NCBI RefSeq assembly: GCF_042676065.1 | Contig: NZ_JBHTJO010000001.1 | Span: 2,108,001-2,172,000 of the forward strand | Length of the DNA: 64,000 nt | Reading direction: 5' to 3' | Origin: Methyloligella solikamskensis | Lineage (GTDB): Bacteria > Pseudomonadota > Alphaproteobacteria > Rhizobiales > Methyloligellaceae | In this document: positions 10,630-18,827 of the stretch, piece after piece | How the letters are laid out: every line of letters starts with the position of its first letter | How positions within the stretch are numbered: position 1 is the first letter of the stretch | The notes under the pieces: generated by a model | What the model saw: the letters and a program-made list of their open reading frames with translations, nothing else | The model's database searches: none | What the model was told of the DNA's origin: nothing | Made by a program: the position numbers and the translations under genes

Positions 10630-12240
10630 ATGACTATTTTAGTCTTGTTTGTCACAAAACCGTTACCTAGACCGGAAGAAGGGAAAAAATCGTTCTGGTT
10701 CGGTGATTTGGACGGGTTTCTTAGGGCGTCGGCCGACCTCATTCGGCATGCCATATTACGCTTGCGGAGGCCTTTAGGCTTCACCCACCGCTATTGCCGG
10801 ATCGCTCTCTTCACTGCCGCGGCGCGACTTCTAGAATTCGCCGCCGGGCAGAGTCTCTGGAGCGCGAAGCTCCATGAACTGTCCGCGCGCGATTACGCCC
10901 GCGTAGACGCCCTTCCCTCGGCCATCGCCGCTTACGAGACTGCAACCGCCTATCCCGGCAGTCCGGCCGCCTGGCATCTGAAGCTCGCGCAGCTGCTGAT
11001 AAAGTCCAAGCATTTCAAGCAGGCCGCGATGGCCTATGAGACTGCAGTGTCGCGGGACGGCAGGGAGGCGTCGTGGCATTACGAGCTCGGCCGTGCCCAC
11101 GAACTCTCGCAAAACTGGGCCAGCGCGGAGGCGGCCTTCGCCGGCGCGGTCGCGCGGGACGATGTGCGCGCAGATTATCACGCCAAGGTCGGGCAAATGC
11201 GCAGCTTCCAGCAGAACTGGGACGGCGCCACCGAGGCCTATCTCGCCGCGCTTGAGCGCGATCCAGACAAGGAGAACTATCGCTACCAGGCGGCCCGCTA
11301 TCTCTCTCAGGCCGGCCGTGCGGCCGAGGCAGAGGAGATCATGGAGCCGGTCTGCGCGGAGAACGACGCTCTGCTGCGCGACTTTCTGAAATCCCGCTAT
11401 CCCGGCCAGGACGTCCCCTTTAGCGCCCGCACCATGCTGGTAGGCGGCGCCCAGACCCGCTCAGCGAGAGAGATTCAGGTGGAAGGGCCGAACGGGGTGG
11501 AGCTCTTCTTCGAGCATACGGTGCAGGATCCTGCCCGCAGCGCAGGCCGCCGGAAGTTCTACGAAGACATGTGGCAGGCCACGGGCCGCGGAACGCCGGA
11601 CCTTCTGCCGGAGCTGCATCACTATGTTGTCGGCGCGCGGTTCGCCTATTTCCTCTACGACTTTCTGCCAAGCCATACCTCGGCCCAGCCCCTGGACCGG
11701 GCTCAGTCGATGGCCATCGTGGACCGGCTCAGCGAGATCACCACGCGGCTGCTGCCGATCCTCGGCGAGCCGGACAACAAAGCGGCGATCTATGCGCAGA
11801 TCAGCCATGTGAATGCGCAGACCTATCTCGCGGTGGCAGCGCGGCATCATGCAGACGGGCCGGAGGAGGCGGAGGATCTGCGCGCGCTTTCGGCGCGATG
11901 GCCGTCGCACAAGGCGAGGTTCAAGGCGCTGCCCCAGACCCTCGTTCATGGCGATCTGCATCACGGCAATCTCCTTCTGGATCACGCGGGCCGGATCAAG
12001 ATCATCGATTGGGACCTGAGCGGGGTTGGGCCGATGGGCCTAGATCTCGTCCACTTCTTCGCCGGAAGAATCGACGCGGACGGGCTGGATGATCTCGCCG
12101 ACCGGTATTTCGACGCGGTGGAGCCAGCGTTCAGCCGGTCAGACCGGCGCTACACGGTGGCCCTTCTGTCTGTGATGTGGTCGATCGCCAAGAACCGGCG
12201 CCCGGACCAGAAATGGATCCACGCGCTGGCGACAGCGTGA
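10630..12240 (+). CDS. TPR protein with C-terminal aminoglycoside phosphotransferase-like kinase domain
   Basis: A 536-residue protein in two parts. Residues about 85-250 are TPR-like helical repeats (for example AWHLKLAQLLIKSKHFKQAAMAYETAV and WHYELGRAHELSQNWASAEAAFAGAV). The C-terminal half is a small-molecule kinase of the APH/choline kinase fold: TLVHGDLHHGNLLLD holds the catalytic loop (HGDxHxxN) and KIIDWDLSGVG the metal-binding Asp. The substrate is unknown; TPR units of this sort often accompany cell-surface polysaccharide genes, but none lie nearby. The start is uncertain: the frame is open from 10486, the ATG at 10630 has no strong ribosome site, and the region before it is AT-rich and promoter-like. 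Confidence 0.75.
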   Translation: MTILVLFVTKPLPRPEEGKKSFWFGDLDGFLRASADLIRHAILRLRRPLGFTHRYCRIALFTAAARLLEFAAGQSLWSAKLHELSARDYARVDALPSAIAAYETATAYPGSPAAWHLKLAQLLIKSKHFKQAAMAYETAVSRDGREASWHYELGRAHELSQNWASAEAAFAGAVARDDVRADYHAKVGQMRSFQQNWDGATEAYLAALERDPDKENYRYQAARYLSQAGRAAEAEEIMEPVCAENDALLRDFLKSRYPGQDVPFSARTMLVGGAQTRSAREIQVEGPNGVELFFEHTVQDPARSAGRRKFYEDMWQATGRGTPDLLPELHHYVVGARFAYFLYDFLPSHTSAQPLDRAQSMAIVDRLSEITTRLLPILGEPDNKAAIYAQISHVNAQTYLAVAARHHADGPEEAEDLRALSARWPSHKARFKALPQTLVHGDLHHGNLLLDHAGRIKIIDWDLSGVGPMGLDLVHFFAGRIDADGLDDLADRYFDAVEPAFSRSDRRYTVALLSVMWSIAKNRRPDQKWIHALATA

Positions 12241-12351
12241 GGCGAAAGCCGTTCCCCATTCCTCGTGCTTCAAGCCACCGAAGATGACGCCCGCGATCTG
12301 CTATAAGGGCGGAAAACCAAACGCGCCCAATCACTCTAGGGAGGAACGAGA

Positions 12352-12951
12352 ATGGCCGGACCGACTTTGCGACACCTGCTTGTGCTGCCCGATGCCCCTG
12401 CCCCCATTTCCGACAGCGTGCTGGTGCTGATCGACTGTCAGCAGACCTATCGCGAAGGCATCATGAAGCTTGAGGGCGTGGAGCCTGCGCTTCACGAGGC
12501 CGCGGTGCTGCTCAAGCGGTTTCGCGATGCAGGCCGGCCGGTGATCCACATCATGCACGACGCGGGACCGGACACGCCTTACGACGTGAACGCGCCGATC
12601 GGCCAGATCGCGGAATCCGTCGCGCCGATCGAAGGCGAAACGGTGATCGTGAAAAACCTGCCGAGCTCGTTCGAGGGTACGGACCTGGACGATGAGCTGA
12701 AGCGGCTCGGCGCAAAGAACGTCGTCTATGCCGGCTTCATGACCCATATGTGCGTGAACTCGACCGCGCGGGCCTCCTTCAATCGCGGCTATGCCACGAC
12801 GGTGGTGGCGAACGCCACGGCCACGCGGGACCTGCCCGAACGGTGGGCCGGTAAGACGGTGCCGGCGGCAGAGGTGCAGGAGGCTAGCCTCTCGGCCCTT
12901 GCAGATCTCTTCGCGGTCATCGTGCCGGACACGGGCGCGCTAAAGGACTGA
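12352..12951 (+). CDS. Cysteine hydrolase, isochorismatase family
   Basis: Alpha/beta hydrolase of the isochorismatase/nicotinamidase superfamily, which cleaves amides or vinyl ethers. The Asp-Lys-Cys triad is visible: Asp28 in VLIDCQ, Lys100 in VIVKNLPSSF and Cys133 in THMCVNS, the last preceded by the usual cis-peptide region (GFMTHMC). At 199 residues the length is normal. AGGGAGGAACGAGA immediately precedes the ATG. It stands alone, tail to tail with ppk2, so the substrate cannot be inferred from context. Confidence 0.88.
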   Translation: MAGPTLRHLLVLPDAPAPISDSVLVLIDCQQTYREGIMKLEGVEPALHEAAVLLKRFRDAGRPVIHIMHDAGPDTPYDVNAPIGQIAESVAPIEGETVIVKNLPSSFEGTDLDDELKRLGAKNVVYAGFMTHMCVNSTARASFNRGYATTVVANATATRDLPERWAGKTVPAAEVQEASLSALADLFAVIVPDTGALKD

Positions 12952-12988
12952 GCTTCCACGCCTGGGCGGGAAACGTCTCCATCAAGCC

Positions 12989-13969
12989 CTAATAGACCGC
13001 CGGCACCCAGCGCTGGCTGTCCTTGGGGGGACGGACATAGCCCGTCTCCTTCTGGCGCGGGGTGAGCTCGATGGGCGGGCGCTCGATCTCCTGATACGGG
13101 ATCTGGGAGAGAAGGTGCGAGATGCAGTTGAGCCGCGCCTTCTTCTTCACATCGGCATTCACGACATACCAGGGCGAGAACTCGGTGTCGGTGTGCTCCT
13201 GCATGATGTCCTTGGCGCGGGAGTACTCGACCCATTTCTCGCGGGACTTCAGGTCCATGGGCGAGAGCTTCCAACGCTTGATGGGGTTTTCGATGCGTCC
13301 CTTGAAGCGCTTCTCCTGCTCCTCATCGGAAACGGAGAACCAGTATTTGATGAGGATCACGCCGGAGCGGATCAGCATCTCTTCGAAGAGCGGGGTCGCT
13401 CGCAGGAACTCCCAATACTCCTCCTCGGAGCAGAAGCCCATGACGCGCTCCACCCCGGCGCGGTTGTACCAGGAGCGGTCGAACAGCACGATCTCTCCGG
13501 CAGCCGGCAGTTGGGGGACGTATCGCTGGAAGTACCATTGGGTCTTCTCGCGCTCCGTCGGCGTGCCCAGCGCCACGACCTTGCAGACCCGAGGGTTCAG
13601 ACTCTCGGTGATTCGCTTGATCACGCCGCCCTTGCCGGCCGCGTCGCGCCCTTCGAAGATCACGGCGACGCGCAGGCCCTGGCTGCTGACCCATTCCTGC
13701 AGCTTGATCAGCTCGAACTGCAGCTTCACGAGCTCGTCGATATAGTCGTATTTCTTCTTACCGGACGTCTTTGCCTTCTTGGGTCCCTTGGCCTTGATCT
13801 TCTTGCCGTTCGCGTTGGGCTTCTTCTTCGACTTCTTTGGAGGCTTGCCGTCGGCACCCGGCAGATGCCAGTGGCGCTCGATCTTGTCCTCTTCTATCAC
13901 GTCCGCGCGGACTTCACCGTCATCCGGCCCGTCCTTCGCGCCCTGATGGACTCCATTCGCTTTTGTCAT
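12989..13969 (-). CDS. ppk2: Polyphosphate kinase 2
   Basis: PPK2 enzymes transfer phosphate between polyphosphate and nucleotides. Motifs: Walker A GRDAAGKGG, the lid/Walker B region VLFDRSWYNRAGVERVMGF, and the C-terminal SPWYVVNADVKKKARLN. A Lys-rich stretch of about 50 residues (KPPKKSKKKPNANGKK...) precedes the domain, as in several rhizobial one-domain (class I) enzymes. The start at 13969 gives MTKANGVHQ and follows GGGGGTGAGCATC; the longer frame to 14125 lacks support. At 326 residues it is one PPK2 domain plus the basic N-terminus. Nucleotide preference cannot be decided here. Confidence 0.92.
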   Translation of the reverse strand: MTKANGVHQGAKDGPDDGEVRADVIEEDKIERHWHLPGADGKPPKKSKKKPNANGKKIKAKGPKKAKTSGKKKYDYIDELVKLQFELIKLQEWVSSQGLRVAVIFEGRDAAGKGGVIKRITESLNPRVCKVVALGTPTEREKTQWYFQRYVPQLPAAGEIVLFDRSWYNRAGVERVMGFCSEEEYWEFLRATPLFEEMLIRSGVILIKYWFSVSDEEQEKRFKGRIENPIKRWKLSPMDLKSREKWVEYSRAKDIMQEHTDTEFSPWYVVNADVKKKARLNCISHLLSQIPYQEIERPPIELTPRQKETGYVRPPKDSQRWVPAVY

Positions 13970-14222
13970 GATGCTCACCCCCGGCCCGGCACACGCGTCG
14001 CGTGCCAATCTTTTCGATTCCACGCCGATAACTTGAGAAGTCAAGGCGGCCGAGTCAGACATCGTCAGGGTTTCAGCGCCGTTTGCTTGGAGTGCGAAAA
14101 CTTTGCCCAAGCAGAAGCGTTTCAAACAGAAGCGCTTTACTCAGACGCTGCTTCAATTCGAGGCGGTCATATGGGCCGATGAACAAATAAGTTGCACGCC
14201 GCGATTTTGCGCGCAAACGCCG

Positions 14223-14792
14223 TTAATCCGCGCCGATCAGTTCAGGTGGGACGTTTCTCGGGTCGAAGTTCTTCGCCTTACCGTATTTCACCTGGCGCCA
14301 GATGATAGGCCCACCGATGAGGAGGATGACGACCACCATAAGCGTGCCGTTTAGGCTCGGCCCGCCGGCGCCTAGGGAGGCGAAGAAGAACCCCAGCATG
14401 ACGACGGCGAGCAGGCCGACGATGGTCCAGGCGATCCACAGCCCCGTGCTGCCGGCGATGAAGTCGGCTTCTGGGTTGGCGTCGGCAACCTTCTCCGCCA
14501 GCCCGCGGATCAGCGGAGCATAGGTGCCCCGCCGATCCTCGAAATTGCCGAGGCTGATATAGCTGTGGGAGCGGATCTTGACGCCGCTGCCGCCTTTCCG
14601 CTCCACCGCACATTGATAGATGCGGCCACCATAGGAGGCGTAGTCGATGAGCTGGAGGCTCCCGATGGCTGCGTAAGGAATACGCCCCTGCTTGCCCTTG
14701 TCGTCGCGCCATTCGAGCGCGTCCGGTTCAAGCGACCAGCTCCGTTCGCGATCGGTGATCGCATTGCGCACGCGATGTGTCAGCTCCCCCAT
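14223..14792 (-). CDS. Two-TM membrane protein with N-terminal PH-like soluble domain
   Basis: A 189-residue hypothetical protein. The first about 115 residues are soluble, beta-rich in appearance (ITDRERSWSLEPDALEWRDDKG... IPYAAIGSLQLIDY), resembling bacterial PH-type membrane-anchored domains. Two hydrophobic segments follow (about 117-140 and 147-167), then a charged tail. The start at 14792 is chosen inside a longer frame because the extension back to 15182 overlaps the carbonic anhydrase gene in a frame without coding character. It could be co-transcribed with the carbonic anhydrase gene 65 bp upstream. Function unknown. Confidence 0.65.
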   Translation of the reverse strand: MGELTHRVRNAITDRERSWSLEPDALEWRDDKGKQGRIPYAAIGSLQLIDYASYGGRIYQCAVERKGGSGVKIRSHSYISLGNFEDRRGTYAPLIRGLAEKVADANPEADFIAGSTGLWIAWTIVGLLAVVMLGFFFASLGAGGPSLNGTLMVVVILLIGGPIIWRQVKYGKAKNFDPRNVPPELIGAD

Positions 14793-14857
14793 AAGGCGAG
14801 TTTGGCCGAGGCCGCACCCGCCGTCCAGTCTCCTTCCGTGACAGGTCGCCTTGAGAT

Positions 14858-15436
14858 CTATGCCTTTCCGGCCCGGGTGGCCTCGGGCACCTCGATCAGC
14901 TTGCCGCTCTTCACATCGTAGATGTAGCCATAGATGGGCACATCGGCTGGCACCAGCGGATGAGACCGGATGCGCGCCACGTCGGTGGTCACGCTCTCCG
15001 CCTGATCGGCGATGGTCAGCCAGTCGATGAAATCGCCTTCCGCCGAACCGGGTCCCTGGCCAACATCCTTCCAGCCGTCGGGACCGATCTCCGCCGTGTC
15101 CAAGCTCTGCTTCAGAAGCCCGCGCATGATGTCGTCGGTGAAGGTTTCCATGCCGCAATCGGTGTGGTGAACCACGAACCACTCATTGGTGCCGAGCAGC
15201 TTATGGGAGATCACCAAGGAGCGGATGGCATCGTCGCTGGCGCGGCCGCCGGCGTTGCGGATAACATGGGCGTCGCCCTCGGCGAGGCCCGCGAACTTTG
15301 CCGGGTCGAGCCGCGCATCCATGCAGGTCAGGATGGCGAAACGGCGTGCCGGCGGCATGGGGAGCTCGGCCTTGTCGCCGAAGCTTTCCGCATACTCCGA
15401 ATTGGCGCCTAGAACCTCATCGCGAGTCTTGGACAT
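14858..15436 (-). CDS. Beta-class carbonic anhydrase
   Basis: Interconverts CO2 and bicarbonate. The zinc ligands are in the family positions: Cys38 and Asp40 in LTCMDARL, and His91 and Cys94 in HHTDCGM; NAGGRASDDAIRSL is the conserved active-site loop. At 192 residues it is a small single-domain member, cytoplasmic with no signal peptide. GAAGGAGGG stands before the ATG. No bicarbonate transporter or carboxylase gene is nearby. Confidence 0.92.
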   Translation of the reverse strand: MSKTRDEVLGANSEYAESFGDKAELPMPPARRFAILTCMDARLDPAKFAGLAEGDAHVIRNAGGRASDDAIRSLVISHKLLGTNEWFVVHHTDCGMETFTDDIMRGLLKQSLDTAEIGPDGWKDVGQGPGSAEGDFIDWLTIADQAESVTTDVARIRSHPLVPADVPIYGYIYDVKSGKLIEVPEATRAGKA

Positions 15437-15592
15437 TCCCTCCTCCTTCGTTTTGTCTTTTGGGTTTGAACGGCAAACTTTGACATGGGAGCGCCGCCCG
15501 CGTCACCGTCGGTGGTAGTGCTTGAGCGGAGCCTGCAGAAGCGGCTATCGTCCGCGCCGAATTCCTAATCTCATTGTTGAAAGACACTGCAT

Positions 15593-15793
15593 ATGACCGA
15601 GAACCTGTCCCTGGACGAAGTCGAACGCCGCATTCAGATCGTGGAAGACAATCTGCGTGAGCTGCAGGAGCAGGCGGCGGCCTTCTCGGGTGCGGCCGAT
15701 GAGGAGCGCAACGCCCAGCGCATCGCCGATCAGCAGGAGAAGCTGGACAAGCTGATGGCCCAGCGCGCCGAGCTGATGGGGAAAGACGGCTAG
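15593..15793 (+). CDS. Short coiled-coil protein
   Basis: A 66-residue, highly charged, helical product (SLDEVERRIQIVEDNLRELQ...) with heptad-like hydrophobic spacing, typical of a small coiled coil. It has no signal peptide or Cys. Short proteins of this kind are common hypothetical genes in Hyphomicrobiales. It is followed by a family A palindromic repeat. Function unknown. Confidence 0.6.
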   Translation: MTENLSLDEVERRIQIVEDNLRELQEQAAAFSGAADEERNAQRIADQQEKLDKLMAQRAELMGKDG

Positions 15794-15807
15794 CCTATTA
15801 ACAGAGC

Positions 15808-15892
15808 GTCATCCTGAGGTGCTCGCCAAGCGAGCCTCGAAGGGTGGCGCCCATGCTTCGAGGCACGCCTGCGGCGTGCTCCTCAGCATGAC
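15808..15892. repeat. Extragenic palindromic repeat, family A (copy 3)
   Basis: Bounded by GTCATCCTGAGGTGCTCG and CCTCAGCATGAC like the copy at 731-819, with the same GCGAGCCTCGAAGG and ATGCTTCGAGGCA inner arms. It lies between two convergent genes. Confidence 0.8.
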
Positions 15893-15911
15893 GATGATGA
15901 GTTGGGGAAGC

Positions 15912-16094
15912 CTACTCGGCCGGGATGGTGACCGTGCCGGTGCTCTTGCAGTCCGAAAAACTCGGGGAATCGCCGTATTCGAGGCAGGAGGCCGCACCGT
16001 CGGTCGGGCCCAGAGACATGGGCATGGGCTGACGCTCTTCAGTCACGCAGCCAGCGAGGGCCAACGGTACCAGTAGAATCAAAAAGCGCAGCAC
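15912..16094 (-). CDS. Small lipoprotein
   Basis: A 60-residue product with a lipoprotein signal (VLRFLILLVPLALAGC) in which LAGC is the lipobox; the mature part after Cys16 is about 45 residues and has two further Cys (SCLEY, SDCKS). The GTG at 16094 is preferred because AAAAGGAGAG lies just before it; the ATG at 16118 would place a charged MLRKRRDP extension ahead of it. Probably lipid-anchored in an envelope membrane. Function unknown. Confidence 0.65.
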   Translation of the reverse strand: MLRFLILLVPLALAGCVTEERQPMPMSLGPTDGAASCLEYGDSPSFSDCKSTGTVTIPAE

Positions 16095-16206
16095 GGGGTC
16101 TCTCCTTTTCCGCAGCATTGCGGTGCTTCGAAGCGTTCAACTGATAGATATTACGCGATAAGCCCTTTACAAGACGTTCGCGCGGCGCCCAGGGCATTTC
16201 GCAAGG

Positions 16207-17202
16207 GTGCAACCTATCTCGGGACCAACGCCGATGGGGCCATTCCGATCCCTTTCTACCGTAATTTTTCTGCTCGTTTTGGCGGTTTTCTTCTCGCCTC
16301 TGGTCTCCGGACCTCTCCAGGCGGCCGATGCGGACGGCACGATCGTCAATGCCGTGCCGGAACCGGCGGATGCCGCGATTAGGGATCTCGAGCGGAAGGC
16401 GCTGATTGCGTTCTACGAGGCGCTCGGCGGGCCGGACTGGATCCAGCGGGACTTCTGGGCGAGCGACGAGCCTGTCGGACGATGGCACGGGATCGAAACC
16501 GATTCAGACGGTTACGTCGTCCGGCTCACAATCTACGACAATAATCTCGAAGGGCGCATGCCGGGCGCTATCTGCGATCTGGAGCGGCTGCACACGCTCC
16601 ACCTCTCCTTCAACAAGATTTCCGGCCGCCTGCCCGAGGGGTTCGGACGGTGCCGGGCGATGAAGAATCTCTGGCTGAAGGGCAACAAGATCACCGGGTC
16701 CCTGCCCGACGGCGTGGCGATGCTGCCGGAGCTCGAATATCTCGATCTTCACGCCAACCAGATGTCGGGAAAGCTGCCCGAGCGCTGGGCGACGCCGAAG
16801 CTGGAGATCTTCCGCGGCGAGGACAACGACTTCACCGGCAAGCTGCCGGCAGCGCTCTTTCAGCAGCAAGCGCTCAAGGAGATCTTCCTGCACAACAACA
16901 AATTCAGCGGGAAGCTGCCGGGCACGCTGAGCCAGGCGAGGAGCCTGACCTCCCTGCTGCTGGCCAACAACCGGCTGACGGGATCGATCCCGCCAGATAT
17001 CGGCGGGCTCACGAAGCTGACCGATCTCAGGTTGAACCGGAACAGGCTGACGGGCGAGATCCCCGAAAGCCTGGCGGAGATCGCGCCACTCCAGGTGCTG
17101 CGGCTGGACCACAACAACTTGTCGCCGCCCGTGCCTGAGGGGCTCCAAGAACGGCTGACAGTCTTCGATGTGTCGGGAAATCCGAAAATCGACGCGGACT
17201 GA
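16207..17202 (+). CDS. Exported plant-type leucine-rich repeat protein
   Basis: A 331-residue secreted protein: signal peptide (LSTVIFLLVLAVFFSPLVSGPLQA), then an N-terminal cap containing ALIAFYEALGGPDWIQRDFW, a segment like the cap of other bacterial LRR proteins, then about eight repeats of roughly 23-24 residues. The repeats follow the plant-specific consensus LxxLxLxxNxLxGxIPxx, for example LTSLLLANNRLTGSIPPDIGG, LTDLRLNRNRLTGEIPESL. Such domains bind proteins or peptides. The start may be the GTG at 16207 or the ATG at 16234; the signal peptide is intact either way. No partner gene is adjacent, and the ligand is unknown. Confidence 0.85.
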   Translation: MQPISGPTPMGPFRSLSTVIFLLVLAVFFSPLVSGPLQAADADGTIVNAVPEPADAAIRDLERKALIAFYEALGGPDWIQRDFWASDEPVGRWHGIETDSDGYVVRLTIYDNNLEGRMPGAICDLERLHTLHLSFNKISGRLPEGFGRCRAMKNLWLKGNKITGSLPDGVAMLPELEYLDLHANQMSGKLPERWATPKLEIFRGEDNDFTGKLPAALFQQQALKEIFLHNNKFSGKLPGTLSQARSLTSLLLANNRLTGSIPPDIGGLTKLTDLRLNRNRLTGEIPESLAEIAPLQVLRLDHNNLSPPVPEGLQERLTVFDVSGNPKIDAD

Positions 17203-17209
17203 TCATTCC

Positions 17210-17287
17210 GTCACACCGGCAAGAGCCGGTGTCCAGCGTCATGGCGCAGAGCAAATGGCTGGATTCCGGCTTGCGCCGGAATGACGG
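17210..17287. repeat. Extragenic palindromic repeat, family E
   Basis: CCGTCACACCGGCAAGAGCCGGTGTCCAG and CTGGATTCCGGCTTGCGCCGGAATGACGG form two hairpins in an overall inverted arrangement between convergent genes. Related in layout, not in exact sequence, to the units at 31535 and 43441. Confidence 0.65.
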
Positions 17288-17306
17288 CTGATGATCTAGC
17301 GTAAGA

Positions 17307-17780
17307 CTATTCGCCTTCGGGCTGCTGCAGCACCAGGGGAAGCACGGTACGGCCGGGCGGGTTGCCCTCGCCGTCGGAAGCGTCCTCGCCCATCACTTCG
17401 AGATGGCCGACCTGGCGCTTGTCGACCTCATAGGTCACGTCGAAATCGAACGTGCCGGCGCCGTCCACGCCGCCGCCAGACGTGTGGCCGCTTGCCAGCT
17501 CGGAGCCGTCGGCGCCGATCAGCTTCCACTGCACATTGCTCTCGAAAGTGCGCGAGCAGCCGGTGACGCCGAAGCCGGTGCGGACGCGATCGCCGGCGCG
17601 CGGGGTCATCACGATGACGAAGGCGGCATCGTCGAGGGCGCCGTCGTCGTTCTCGCAGTTCTTCGGATCGGGGTTGGGCTCGTACCAACCGCTCATGGCC
17701 GACGCGGGCTGGGGCTGGGCCGTCAATGCGGCCAGGCCAAGCGCCATCGCCGCCGCAATACCAAAAGTAAAATGCTTCAT
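17307..17780 (-). CDS. Exported Gmad2-domain protein
   Basis: A 157-residue secreted protein: signal peptide (MKHFTFGIAAAMALGLAALTAQPQPASA) followed by one immunoglobulin-like Gmad2 domain, recognised by VIVMTPRAGDRVRTGFGVTGCSRTFESNVQWKLI and the downstream TFDFDVTYEV strand pattern. Gmad2 domains occur in envelope and germination proteins and are thought to bind other proteins or ligands. Two Cys (near residues 41 and 76) may form a disulfide. The start at 17780 follows ATGGAGGAGGCG; four codons of a longer frame are dropped for this reason. Confidence 0.75.
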   Translation of the reverse strand: MKHFTFGIAAAMALGLAALTAQPQPASAMSGWYEPNPDPKNCENDDGALDDAAFVIVMTPRAGDRVRTGFGVTGCSRTFESNVQWKLIGADGSELASGHTSGGGVDGAGTFDFDVTYEVDKRQVGHLEVMGEDASDGEGNPPGRTVLPLVLQQPEGE

Positions 17781-17898
17781 CGCCTCCTCCATCTCAGGGC
17801 TTGGCCGACTCCTCCCCGGGCCGGCGGCGTCAAACTACGCGGGCGCGCGGGCGCTGACAACGATTCGCTGGGGTTCGGCCGCCGCTTCTTGTTTTCCG

Positions 17899-18396
17899 CT
17901 AAAGCGCTTCCAGAAGGCCGGGCAGAACGTTCTTCGCTTTCTCGTAGATGCCGGGCGCCTCGCTTTCACGCGGGCCGCCGATGCCGATCTGGAAATCCTG
18001 GTCGACCGTGTGGGCGGTGAGCAGCTCCGTCAGCCAGACGCCGGCGCGCTCCACGTCGTCCTCGCTCTCCGCGTTCATCACCATAAGGGGCTTGTCGTAT
18101 TTCTCGGCGAAGCCTTCCGCGAGCTTCGCCCCCTTGGAGCCGGCAAGGCCCGACCCATCGGTGATCAGCAGCACGGCGTCGCTGTCGCGCACGTTCCATT
18201 CGGTGCGCTGGGCGGGGTCTTCAGACGGTGTCTCGCGAAGCTTCGGATAGGCGGCGAGCAGGCCCGGCGGCTCGGTCATGTCTTCCGCCCAACCGCCGCG
18301 GGGGCACCAGCCGCCATAGTCGACGTCTTCTTCCAAGGCGACATCGAGGGCGGCGCGGTCCACGCCTGTCTGTCCGCCAGTGATGATCAACGCCAT
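17899..18396 (-). CDS. Putative molybdenum carrier-family protein (Rossmann-like)
   Basis: The 165-residue product starts with a Rossmann-type loop ALIITGGQTGVDRAALDVAL, followed by GGWCPRGGWAEDM, the pattern of the 'putative molybdenum carrier' family (relatives of molybdenum cofactor carrier and SLOG/LOG-type nucleotide-binding folds). Whether it binds molybdenum cofactor or a nucleotide is not known for most bacterial members. No molybdenum genes are near. It is 211 bp downstream of the gene at 18424-18687 in reading direction, with only 27 bp between them, and may be co-transcribed with it. Confidence 0.75.
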   Translation of the reverse strand: MALIITGGQTGVDRAALDVALEEDVDYGGWCPRGGWAEDMTEPPGLLAAYPKLRETPSEDPAQRTEWNVRDSDAVLLITDGSGLAGSKGAKLAEGFAEKYDKPLMVMNAESEDDVERAGVWLTELLTAHTVDQDFQIGIGGPRESEAPGIYEKAKNVLPGLLEAL

Positions 18397-18423
18397 ATGA
18401 TCTGTCTCCCTGCTATGCTTACG

Positions 18424-18687
18424 CTATCTTCGGCGCAGCCATTTCAGCGCGCCTTCGCTCATGCCTTTGAACTTCGGATCGCCGTCGAGACGGCCCACGA
18501 AAAGCTCTGACGGCTTCGCCTCCCGCTTCACCGCATGATAGAGCCGCGACTGGGGCGCCGACGTGCGGACGAGATAGAGTCCGGGCGCAAGCCGGACTGT
18601 GTCGGCACCCTCGAGGATACCCTCATCGTCCGCATCGGAGGTTAAGGCAACGACATAGAGCGCCGCCGATTCTTCATCGCGATCCAT
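18424..18687 (-). CDS. Hypothetical protein, probably under EcfG control
   Basis: An 87-residue protein I do not recognise. It has an acidic start (MDRDEESAALYVVALTSDADDEG) and a basic end (GALKWLRRR), no signal peptide and no membrane segment. Its value is in its context: a perfect EcfG promoter (GGAAC-N17-CGTT) lies immediately upstream, leaving almost no leader before the ATG at 18687, so translation may be leaderless. It ends 27 bp before the molybdenum carrier-like gene, which may be its operon partner. Confidence 0.6.
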   Translation of the reverse strand: MDRDEESAALYVVALTSDADDEGILEGADTVRLAPGLYLVRTSAPQSRLYHAVKREAKPSELFVGRLDGDPKFKGMSEGALKWLRRR

Positions 18688-18696
18688 TCACGGGCA

Positions 18697-18722
18697 AACG
18701 GAATAGGCGGCGGCTGCGTTCC
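18697..18722 (-). promoter_or_regulatory. EcfG (general stress sigma) promoter
   Basis: Minus strand GGAAC (18718-18722), 17-bp spacer, CGTT (18697-18700): an exact fit to the EcfG consensus. The predicted start of transcription falls only a few bases before the ATG at 18687. Confidence 0.7.
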
Positions 18723-18827
18723 CATCGGGTCGGCAGAGGCGCGAGGGCTTTCGGCAGTGCTCGGGTTGGCAACGGGCAAGAGATAAGCTAGAGGCTGGCG
18801 ACCGCCGCCCCCAAGGATAGGCAAATT

